Below, in pieces: positions 6,301 through 12,273 of a stretch of 28,903 nucleotides of DNA. Under the pieces are notes generated by a model. That model was given only the letters and a program-made list of their open reading frames with translations, did no database searches and was not told the origin of the DNA. Location of the stretch: contig CABSMV010000007.1 in the NCBI GenBank assembly GCA_902478935.1, positions 1-28,903 on the forward strand, written 5' to 3'. The translations under genes were made by a program, and so were the position numbers. This stretch comes from an uncultured Collinsella sp. GTDB taxonomy: Bacteria; Actinomycetota; Coriobacteriia; Coriobacteriales; Coriobacteriaceae. Each line of letters opens with the position of its first letter. Position 1 is the first letter of the stretch.

Positions 6301-8123
6301 ATCTGGTGAAGCCCGAGCGTCCGATTCGCGTCGTCGATCAGTGGATGTATCACAGCCGCCTGTACGCCGTCGCCCGTTTTGTGACGATGCGCAACGATCT
6401 GGACCTGATCCAGCTCAACTCCTTCGGCTGCGGTCTCGACGCCCTGACTACCGATCAGGTGCAGGAAATCCTGGAGGCCAGCGGCAAGATCTACACCGTG
6501 CTCAAGATCGACGAGGTGTCCAACCTGGGCGCCGCGCGCATCCGCATCCGCTCGCTTATGGCCGCGCTTAAGGACCAGGAGGCCGAGCGCTTGGCCGAGG
6601 CCACGGCCGCGGGCGAGGCCTACGAGCAGGGTGACGCCGCGCCGGTGGCGCCCTCCACGGATGCCCCCGCGTTCGCGAGCCGCAAGTACACGTTCGAAGC
6701 GCAGCGTGAGAGCGCATCGACCGCGTGGCCAAAGGTGCCCTTTACCGAGCAGATGCGCGAGGAGGGCTACACCATCCTGTGTCCGCAGATGGCGCCGATC
6801 CACTTTGACCTGGTCAAAGAGGTGTTCCGTGGTGCTGGCTACAACTTGGAGCTGCTGCCCTCGACCGATCACGACGCTGTCGAGGCCGGCCTGCGCTACG
6901 TGAACAACGACATCTGCTATCCGTCGATCCTGGTGACGGGCCAGATCATGGAGGCCATCGAGAGCGGTCGATACGACCTGTCCAAGACGGCCGTGGTTAT
7001 CAGCCAGACCGGCGGCGGCTGCCGTGCCACCAACTACATCGCACTCATCCGCAAGGCCCTGCGCGAGAGCGGCCACCCCGAGATTCCGGTGATCTCGCTT
7101 TCGGCCGTGGCGCTCGGCGAGGACAACCCTGGCTTTAAGATTACGCCGGCTCTGCTCAAGCAGGCGGTCTACGCGGTGCTCTTTGGCGACGTGATGATGC
7201 AGATGCTCTACCGCTGTCGCCCGTACGAGGCAACGTCCGGTGCCGCCAATGCGCTCTACGAGGAGTACATGGCGCGCGCCCGCAAGCTGGCGCCCAAGTT
7301 CAACCGTCACAACTACACCAAGCTGTGCCGCGAGGCCATCCGCGCGTTCGACACCATGCCGCTCGTGGGCGAGGGTACCAAGCCGCGCGTGGGCGTGGTT
7401 GGCGAGATCCTGGTCAAGTTCCACCCCACGGCAAACAACCACGTGGTCGACGTTATCGAGCGCGAGGGCTGCGAGGCCGTGGTGCCGGGCCTGCTCGACT
7501 TCTTCCTGTACTCCATGAGCAACGCCGAGCTGCAGAAGGATGAGCTGGGTAGCTCTGCTACCACGCGCGCTGGTATGCAGGCGCTCATCAAACTCGTGGA
7601 CTGGATGCGTACGCCGGTGGAGGAGATGCTCGAAAAGTCCCGCCGCTTTGAGGCTCCCGAGCGCATCGGCACCATGGCCGACAAGGCCCGCACGGTACTT
7701 TCGGTGTGCAACAACATGGGCGAGGGCTGGTTGCTCACGGCCGAGATGCTCGACCTGATCGATCACGGTGCGCCCAACATCATCTGCACGCAGCCCTTCG
7801 CGTGCCTGCCCAACCACGTGGTGGGCAAGGCCGTGATCAAGGAGCTGCGCCGCCAGCATCCCGAGAGCAATATCGTCGCGGTGGACTACGACCCCGGCGC
7901 GTCCGAGGTCAACCAGCTCAACCGTATTAAGCTCATGATCAGCGTGGCTAAGGAAAACATGCGCGCCGGCAAGGGCTTTAAGCTTGAGAAGGTGGCGCCG
8001 CTCGCGATGGATGAGGTCACCGGCCAGATGCGTGCCCATGATGGCTGCGTGAGCTGTGGGCCGGCCAGCGAGGAGGCCGTTGCATCGGTCGCCAATCGTC
8101 TGGGACGCGGCATTAAGAAGTAG
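3336..8123 (+). CDS. Double acyl-CoA dehydratase activase-related protein (BadF/HgdC type, DUF2229)
   Basis: The protein has 1595 aa. Order: an Ala/Val/Lys-rich, probably helical N-terminal extension (1-85); a first BadF/HgdC ATPase domain (from ~88, LGIDVGSTTVKLAVL); a second (from ~403, IGIDAGSTTMKAALV); a Cys block RCGRCSNNC (~686-695); a DUF2229-type region (~750 on, with SESVCYPAKMSHGH); and a C-terminal part resembling 2-hydroxyacyl-CoA dehydratase subunits. In each ATPase domain two cysteines sit 39 residues apart (C207/C246 and C527/C566), the spacing of the cluster ligands in the Acidaminococcus activator HgdC, so an Fe-S cluster between the fused halves is plausible. Activators of this class pass ATP-driven electrons to a dehydratase. 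The role of the giant fused form is not established, and no dehydratase subunits adjoin. The SD is GAGGAG. Confidence 0.88.
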   Translation: MSKLVEGIKDRVVAAAREAAPAVVDAAQKAATAAAEKVAEAVADAKNAAGETSVASEPATDAEPLVATAAQAPEGAIFNPEAARGNLHLGIDVGSTTVKLAVLNDDNQIVYAKYQRHHTDVRACARDLFEGAATVLPTAQMTCAITGSGGLLLSQWLDLEFVQEVIASKRAVETLIPATDVAIELGGEDAKIIYFDNGIEQRMNGTCAGGTGAFIDQMATLLHTDASGLNELAANATTIYPIASRCGVFAKTDVQPLLNEGARPEDVAASIFQAVVTQTISGLACGRPIRGNVAFLGGPLQYLSELRHRFYLTLNLDEEHRIVPQNAHLFVASGAAMAHESNKLSTFPQLIEAIDALGDTQGAEVERLDPLFATDEDFAEFKTRHDQEVVPKGKLEGYTGRVFIGIDAGSTTMKAALVGEDGQLLHTWYGNNNGDILGTAKVIMADFYNHIPAGCTIGHVTTTGYGEALLIEALKADSGEIETVAHLRGAKAFLPGVEFILDIGGQDMKCLRVKDGVIEHIMLNEACSSGCGSFIESFAVSMNMDVRAFANAAIHAKAPVDLGSRCTVFMNSRVKQAQKEGATVGDIAAGLSYSVIKNALFKVIKLRDPKEIGSQVIVQGGTFMSDATLRAFEQLTGVHAVRPDIAGCMGAYGAALLARDRAGADGTSTILSAEDIAHLTVTQKHVRCGRCSNNCQLTVNDFGGGRRFITGNRCEKGAGHKKQKTEAPNLFKKKNELLFNREVLSPDEAPRGTVGIPRALNMYENYPFWHAFFTRLGFSVQLSDQSSKKTYQAGIESMPSESVCYPAKMSHGHVMNLIDRDVDFIWMPCVRWERKEDPTAGNCYNCPIVMSYPTALALNIDEIREQNIEFLYPFVPYHDKTELKRRLYQVLAVDRVADAQAGRGRVRGPKITRSEVDAAVNAAFEADARFHEDIQTMGEEALKWVEDHGGHGIVLAGRPYHNDPEINHALPELISSFGFAVFTEDSLAHLVKPERPIRVVDQWMYHSRLYAVARFVTMRNDLDLIQLNSFGCGLDALTTDQVQEILEASGKIYTVLKIDEVSNLGAARIRIRSLMAALKDQEAERLAEATAAGEAYEQGDAAPVAPSTDAPAFASRKYTFEAQRESASTAWPKVPFTEQMREEGYTILCPQMAPIHFDLVKEVFRGAGYNLELLPSTDHDAVEAGLRYVNNDICYPSILVTGQIMEAIESGRYDLSKTAVVISQTGGGCRATNYIALIRKALRESGHPEIPVISLSAVALGEDNPGFKITPALLKQAVYAVLFGDVMMQMLYRCRPYEATSGAANALYEEYMARARKLAPKFNRHNYTKLCREAIRAFDTMPLVGEGTKPRVGVVGEILVKFHPTANNHVVDVIEREGCEAVVPGLLDFFLYSMSNAELQKDELGSSATTRAGMQALIKLVDWMRTPVEEMLEKSRRFEAPERIGTMADKARTVLSVCNNMGEGWLLTAEMLDLIDHGAPNIICTQPFACLPNHVVGKAVIKELRRQHPESNIVAVDYDPGASEVNQLNRIKLMISVAKENMRAGKGFKLEKVAPLAMDEVTGQMRAHDGCVSCGPASEEAVASVANRLGRGIKK

Positions 8124-8151
8124 TTGGCCTACTTCGAGCCGGATATAAGAC

Positions 8152-8188
8152 AAACGGGTGGTAGTCGTACCGGCTACCACCCGTTTTT
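8152..8188 (+). terminator. Intrinsic terminator of the TetR-activase operon
   Basis: A perfect 13-bp stem, AAACGGGTGGTAG (8152-8164) with CTACCACCCGTTT (8174-8186), has a 9-nt loop and runs into TTTTT. It lies 29 bases after the activase stop. Confidence 0.92.
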
Positions 8189-8539
8189 GCTGGACATATG
8201 TTGCGCAAATGATCTCGCTGCAGCCTTCCGTGGGCTCGTATTTCAGAAGTGCGGTGAAAAACGCGAACCTCCTGAGCACACCGCCTTTTTAGACTCCCGC
8301 GACCTGCGGTTTTGTTGTCAAAAAAACCGGTCTGGTCGGCGAAATCCGATTTTTCCCCGCACTTCCGAAAACAGCGGTTCAGCAGCGCCAAAAAACGGCC
8401 TGTAAAGCCCTGAGTTAATGAACAGGCGTAGCCGTTCGCCGCAAATTACCGTCCGTTTATAGAACCCACCCCCAGCGCGCGTCCTCCTTACGGTTGAATA
8501 AATACACATCTATGGAATTACGTAAGAGAGGACCGTCCC
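8189..8539. other. Gene-free 351-base stretch with an inverted 21-bp motif
   Basis: No convincing gene is seen. A 21-bp motif at 8241-8261 (TTTCAGAAGTGCGGTGAAAA core) returns inverted at 8350-8370 with 19 of 21 positions matching, 88 bases apart. The interval contains an A7 run and short GC-rich stems. The right end (about 8470-8539) is AT-richer and should hold the promoter of the dehydrogenase gene, but I cannot pick a confident -35/-10 pair. Confidence 0.55.
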
Positions 8540-9502
8540 ATGAGCTACAAGACCGTTTGCGTCGCCGGCGGTGGCGTGCTGGGAAGCCAGATTGCCTTTC
8601 AGGCTGCCTACTGTGGCTTCGATGTGACGATTTGGCTGCGCAGCGAGGGCAGCATCGGCCGCACCCAGCCCAAGATTGACCATGTGCGCGAGGAGTACAT
8701 CGCTGCCATCGAGGGCATGGCGGACGGCACGGGCGAGTGGTGCGCCGGTATCGCCGATAGCGGCCAGCCCTTCGACAAGGAGGCGGCACTCTCCGCCGTC
8801 GAACGTGCCTACTCTACGCTCAAGCTAGAGCTTGATCTTGCCAAAGCCGTGGCCGACGCCGACCTGGTGGTCATCGAGTCTATGGCTGAGGATACCCAGG
8901 CAAAGATTGACTTCTACAAGAAGCTCGCCCCGGTCCTTCCGCAAAAGACCGTCGTCGTGACCAACTCCTCCACGTTACTGCCGAGCACCTTTGCCAAGTA
9001 CACTGGCCGCCCCGAGAAGTACCTGTCGCTGCACTTTGCCAACTCCATCTGGAAGAACAACATGACCGAGGTCATGGCACAGGACCAAACCGACAAGCGC
9101 TATTTCGATGAGCTTGTCGACTTTGCCAACGATATTCGTATGCTTGCCCTGCCCGTCAACAAGGAAAAGAACGGCTATCTGCTCAATTCCATGCTGGTGC
9201 CATGGCTGCTTTCGGGCCTTGACCTGTATGTCTCGGGTGTGAGTGACCCCAAGAGCATCGACCTCGCGTGGACGCGCGGCACCGGCGCTCCCAAGGGCCC
9301 GTTCCGCGTATTCGACACCGTGGGCATCCAGACGGCGTACAACATCGTTATGCAGTATCAGAAGGTCCCGGGCCTGGTGAGCCCGCTGCTCAAGAAGATG
9401 ATGATGCCCTACAACTTTAAGGCCATGGCCTCCGTCCTCAAGAAAATGCTCGACGAAGGCAAGCTGGGCGAAAGCTCGGGCGAGGGCTTCTTCAAGTACT
9501 AA
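8540..9502 (+). CDS. 3-hydroxyacyl-CoA dehydrogenase family protein
   Basis: This 320-aa NAD-dependent enzyme is of the 3-hydroxyacyl-/3-hydroxybutyryl-CoA dehydrogenase family, interconverting 3-hydroxyacyl-CoA and 3-oxoacyl-CoA. The N-terminal Rossmann fold begins VCVAGGGVLGSQIA (GxGxxG at residues 10-15). Catalytic-type residues line up with the family: S144 in TNSSTLLPS, H165 in SLHFANS, E177 in MTEVM (12 residues after the His, as in the mammalian enzyme) and N216 in LLNSML. The C-terminal helical domain follows and length is near the usual 280-320. The block after His is SIWKNNMTEV rather than the common NPV..M.LVEV, so the substrate may be non-standard. SD AGAGAGGA precedes ATG 8540. 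No thiolase, crotonase or acyl-CoA dehydrogenase gene adjoins, so the pathway is open. Confidence 0.88.
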   Translation: MSYKTVCVAGGGVLGSQIAFQAAYCGFDVTIWLRSEGSIGRTQPKIDHVREEYIAAIEGMADGTGEWCAGIADSGQPFDKEAALSAVERAYSTLKLELDLAKAVADADLVVIESMAEDTQAKIDFYKKLAPVLPQKTVVVTNSSTLLPSTFAKYTGRPEKYLSLHFANSIWKNNMTEVMAQDQTDKRYFDELVDFANDIRMLALPVNKEKNGYLLNSMLVPWLLSGLDLYVSGVSDPKSIDLAWTRGTGAPKGPFRVFDTVGIQTAYNIVMQYQKVPGLVSPLLKKMMMPYNFKAMASVLKKMLDEGKLGESSGEGFFKY

Positions 9503-9540
9503 AAATGATTCCTCGGGGTCGGAGGAAAACGGATCATTTT
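9502..9540 (+). terminator. Hairpin terminator after the dehydrogenase gene
   Basis: AAAATGAT (9503-9510) pairs with ATCATTTT (9533-9540), and TCCTC with GAGGA inside the loop. The stem ends in TTTT, four bases after the stop codon begins to be left behind. Confidence 0.65.
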
Positions 9541-9583
9541 CGGCCGCCAGCAGTGAGAAGATGGACCCAGAAATAGAAAGGAG

Positions 9584-10060
9584 TGGCAATGGGCCGGTTC
9601 GGGCTTTGAGGACAAGTTACTGCAGGCCCAAGGCGATTTTTCGCTCAACGCGGGCCAGCACAGTGTGACCTATCTGCCAAACGATGAGACGACCACGACC
9701 GGTCGCTACCAAGTGCTGCTGTACGACAACAACTTTGGTGCGGCCGAGCGCTATCCCAAGTTCGATTGGGGCCAGCTGGGCGCCGCGGTGGTGACCGACT
9801 ACAGCAAGGGAACGCATTCGTTTGGGCGCATCTTTACGGTGGACGAGGCCGCGCGCACCTACGAGCTTGTGGACCAGATCGCAGTGCCGTTCTCGGGTTA
9901 TGTGAGCAGTGCGCAGCGCGTCGGCGGTTCGAATAGCACGCTCGTGGCATCGGGCATGGCCAAGACCTTTGCCGAGTACGATCGCTATGGACTGCCCATC
10001 GCCGCCTACGAGATGGAAGCCGAAAAGTACATCTACCGCGTGTACAAGTACGAGCTGTAG
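9584..10060 (+). pseudogene. Arylsulfotransferase (ASST), C-terminal remnant
   Basis: The reading frame resembles the C-terminal ~160 residues of bacterial aryl-sulfate sulfotransferases, ~500-600-aa periplasmic or surface enzymes that move sulfate between phenolic compounds. Seen: WQWAGSGFEDKLLQ, QHSVTYLP, VLLYDNNFG, YPKFDW, SGYVSSAQRVGG and the terminal YIYRVYKYEL. Coding-like sequence runs left past the first possible GTG start (9665) to an in-frame stop at 9554-9556, with no ATG in that stretch, and the N-terminal two thirds is absent. An AAAGGAG SD with ATG at 9589 lies in another frame and stops after six codons. I interpret this as the 3' end of a deleted gene. A frameshifted assembly is less likely because no upstream homology is seen in other frames. 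Confidence 0.72.
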
Positions 10061-10156
10061 GGCCGCGCTTAGGTTTGACCAATGGAGTATGAAAATACGC
10101 CGTTCGCCGATGCCCCCTCCGCGAGTGGCAGCCATATGGTTTGATGTCAGAAACAT

Positions 10157-10237
10157 ATAGTTGTCGCCAGCCTGCTGGCGACGTTCCCCCTGATATCGGA
10201 GGTTCCAGGTATGTTTCACGCTCCGTTAAACAACTAT
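10157..10237 (+). ncRNA. 81-nt structured element, possible leader RNA or small RNA
   Basis: Nested perfect inverted repeats suggest a three-way junction. The outer stem is ATAGTTGT (10157-10164) with ACAACTAT (10230-10237). A hairpin CGCCAGC-ct-GCTGGCG occupies 10165-10180, and a second stem CGGAG (10197-10201) pairs with CTCCG (10221-10225). The element ends 13 bases before the ATG of the 149-aa gene, which has no clear SD, so a cis-regulatory role is plausible. No known riboswitch class is recognised. Confidence 0.4.
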
Positions 10238-10250
10238 CGGTTGGGCTAAC

Positions 10251-10700
10251 ATGGGCCGCCGTGCTATTTCGATAACCCTTGCAGTGGTCTGCCTGGCTGT
10301 GCTCCTGGGCGCTACAGGGCTGTTTGCTATAAGCCGAGAAACGTCCTATATGCAGGAGTGCGCTTCCGAAGGGTTTGCCATTGACGGTTACTATCGGGAC
10401 GACAAGACGAGTCTGGAAGCCCTGGCCTTTCTTGAAGAGGATAACCATCGGTGGCAACTGGTCGACAAAGACGGCAGCTGCGTTGACGGGCAGTTTAAGC
10501 GTACGGACGATCCCAATATCCTGGTATTAAAGAAGGAAAACGGCGAAGAGTTCGGCACGGTTCACGTTGCATATATATCGCGCCGACGCAATCAAGGGCA
10601 GATTTACCTAATTAGAAATACTAAGGTGACCCGATTTTATCTTGTGAGCACCGATCCGGCGTTTACGGTGGAGTCTGGCGAGGTCGATTCGGACAGTTGA
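10251..10700 (+). CDS. Hypothetical membrane-anchored or secreted 149-aa protein
   Basis: I do not recognise this protein. Residues 5-26 form a hydrophobic signal anchor after MGRR, and the remainder is a soluble, mostly beta-type domain (about 36-140) with mixed charge, containing one Cys at ~37 and another at ~77. The absence of a lipobox Cys right after the hydrophobic segment argues against a lipoprotein. The domain should lie outside the membrane. No clear Shine-Dalgarno precedes ATG 10251; instead the 81-nt structured element ends 13 bases upstream. Codon usage and AT content are less biased than in neighbours, which together with the adjacent ASST remnant suggests an accessory segment. 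The gene converges on the DUF389 gene, with a shared hairpin between them. Confidence 0.65.
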   Translation: MGRRAISITLAVVCLAVLLGATGLFAISRETSYMQECASEGFAIDGYYRDDKTSLEALAFLEEDNHRWQLVDKDGSCVDGQFKRTDDPNILVLKKENGEEFGTVHVAYISRRRNQGQIYLIRNTKVTRFYLVSTDPAFTVESGEVDSDS

Positions 10701-10710
10701 TTCACGGCAA

Positions 10711-10751
10711 TAAAAAAGCGAGCGGGGCGCGGGTGTGAACTGCACCCCGCT
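10711..10751 (-). terminator. Terminator between convergent genes (best on minus strand)
   Basis: On the minus strand AGCGGGGTGC (10751-10742) pairs with GCGCCCCGCT (10730-10721) and is followed by CGC and TTTTTTATT. It ends transcripts of the DUF389 gene. The same stem may serve the plus-strand gene ending at 10700, but without a T-run. Confidence 0.75.
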
Positions 10752-10826
10752 ATTTGCTCGTGTCCGTATCGCACCTGCGCCTCGTCGTAACTTGCGTCCG
10801 TGCGAGCATTCATCCCGCGCTCTGCA

Positions 10827-11966
10827 TCACTTCACATCGAACTCCACGCGATCGAGTTCGGGTACGTTGAGGTCTATGAGCTTGCGGGCGACGTGGCGGT
10901 CGTGTGCCCCAAGCGCCTCGCCTGTCGTCACATGGGCGACAATCTCACGCTCGACGACGCCCTCCTCCTCGCCTTCGGTAGCCGAGGTCTCGACGGCGAC
11001 GGTGTAATCCTTAAAGCCCGGCAGCACCGCGGCAAGTTCGCGCGTAGTTTCGGTGACACCGTAGCCGTCCTGCACGCCGGTCTGCGCCGAGCCAATAGAC
11101 CCCGCCGTCATAACGATGCAGGGGATGGCAAAGACTACCGTACCCACAATGATGCGGCGGCGCACCTTGCGCGATAGCTCGTCGACCTCGGCATCTTCTT
11201 CGGCGGTTACAATGCCGTCGCCGTTGAGGTCGCGCTTGAGCGGCACGCGCAAGATAAGTAATACGGCTTCGGCCGCGAGTGCGATAAAGACCACGTTGAT
11301 GCCAAACTCGTAAAGCGCCGAGAGAAACAGCGACCCGCTTGCGATGGCGATGCCATAGCCCGCCGCACACAGAGGCGGCATGAGCGCGGTCGCCACGGCC
11401 ACGCCGGCGATGAGCGTGGCGGGTTCCTGGTCGCGCGAGTTGCCCAGGCCGCCCGCAAAGCCGCCCGCGAGCGCGACGGCAAGGTCCCACACGGTGGGCG
11501 TCGAGTTGTCGACGATGGCGGCCGTGGCGGTGCCAAGGGGCGAGAGCTTAAAATACAGCGTGGACGTGACCAGGCAAAAGGCCATCTGTAGAGCCAAGCC
11601 CGCGACGGCTTCGACGGTAATCTCGCGGTCGAGCGTGGCGATGCCGTATGCCATGGCAAGGACCGAGCCCATGAGCGGGCAGATGAGCATGGAGCCCACG
11701 ATGGCGATGTCCGAATCGATATCGAGGCCGATGCTCGCGATGAGCATGGCGATGATGAGGATGCATAGGTGGGAGCCAGTCAGACGCGCTCCGTTTACAA
11801 AACGCTTGCGGATCACGTGATAGGGCGCGCGTCCCTCGCGAATGTTGAACGCGCGCTTGAGGAAGCGGGTGACGTTTTCCATGGCTTCGCTATGAGCAGG
11901 GCGGATGCCGTGACGCCGATGATGACGCTCGCGCAGTCGTTCGATCTGTTGCTTATCGAGTTCCAT
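10827..11966 (-). CDS. DUF389-family membrane protein with EF-hand-like loop
   Basis: This 379-aa polytopic protein is of the DUF389 family, whose function is not established. A charged N-terminal region (1-60, ERLRERHHRRHG) precedes about six membrane helices. The first contains ILIIAMLIASIGLDIDSDIAIVG-type sequence, the family's characteristic block, and a later one contains ATALMPPLCAAGYGIA. Between the last helices, residues 246-257 read DLNGDGIVTAEE, a complete 12-residue EF-hand/dockerin-type calcium loop (ligand positions D, N, D, T, E). A C-terminal soluble domain follows. The ATG at 11966 has GAGG five bases upstream; a GTG at 11972 overlaps the SD and is less likely. It is divergent from the surface-protein gene across a 307-base gap. 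Confidence 0.85.
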   Translation of the reverse strand: MELDKQQIERLRERHHRRHGIRPAHSEAMENVTRFLKRAFNIREGRAPYHVIRKRFVNGARLTGSHLCILIIAMLIASIGLDIDSDIAIVGSMLICPLMGSVLAMAYGIATLDREITVEAVAGLALQMAFCLVTSTLYFKLSPLGTATAAIVDNSTPTVWDLAVALAGGFAGGLGNSRDQEPATLIAGVAVATALMPPLCAAGYGIAIASGSLFLSALYEFGINVVFIALAAEAVLLILRVPLKRDLNGDGIVTAEEDAEVDELSRKVRRRIIVGTVVFAIPCIVMTAGSIGSAQTGVQDGYGVTETTRELAAVLPGFKDYTVAVETSATEGEEEGVVEREIVAHVTTGEALGAHDRHVARKLIDLNVPELDRVEFDVK

Positions 11967-12273
11967 GTCCACCTCGTTTCAGCGCGGTCCGCGCAACGCG
12001 CCCGTTGTCCTAACTCTACACCGTGGCGGGCGGGGCGTCTGTTGGATGCGGAATCCGATAGGGCGGATGACGCGGGAGCAAATGCAAATCACAGGCTTAA
12101 TTCCATCCCGCGAAAATATGATGCACCAGCTCCTTCAAATGTGACGAAATTGTGAAGCACAGGAGCACGAATTTCAAAAAATACGCTGGTCGCCAATGTT
12201 GCGCAACAGAATTCAAAAATCGACAGCTACCGTTTGATACGTATGGATACATCCGTGTCAAAGGGAGAAAGCC
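11967..12273. promoter_or_regulatory. Divergent intergenic region with palindromes
   Basis: The 307 bases carry no gene. They should hold the promoters of both flanking genes. Visible structure: GAAATT...AATTTC (about 12143-12175), the perfect palindrome TGTTGCGCAACA (12197-12208), and an imperfect 24-bp palindrome at 12236-12259 (GATACGTATGGA / TACATCCGTGTC) immediately before the SD of the surface-protein gene. These are candidate operator sites. No confident -35/-10 pair is called. Confidence 0.45.

Noticed and set aside
3528..8279. A 1583-codon open frame on the minus strand opposite the activase gene
   Set aside because: It is a shadow of the strong GC-rich codon bias of the plus-strand gene. 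Its translation is low-complexity (His/Asp/Val/Leu-rich) without motifs, whereas the plus frame has clear domains.
9589..9609. SD plus ATG giving a six-codon peptide before the ASST remnant
   Set aside because: Too short to support as a gene. It may be a chance SD or the scar of the deletion junction, so it is only mentioned under the pseudogene.
10211..10219. TGTTTCACG resembling half of a parS site
   Set aside because: The second half (TGAAACA) is absent, so it is unlikely to bind ParB; the bases are better explained by the structured element.
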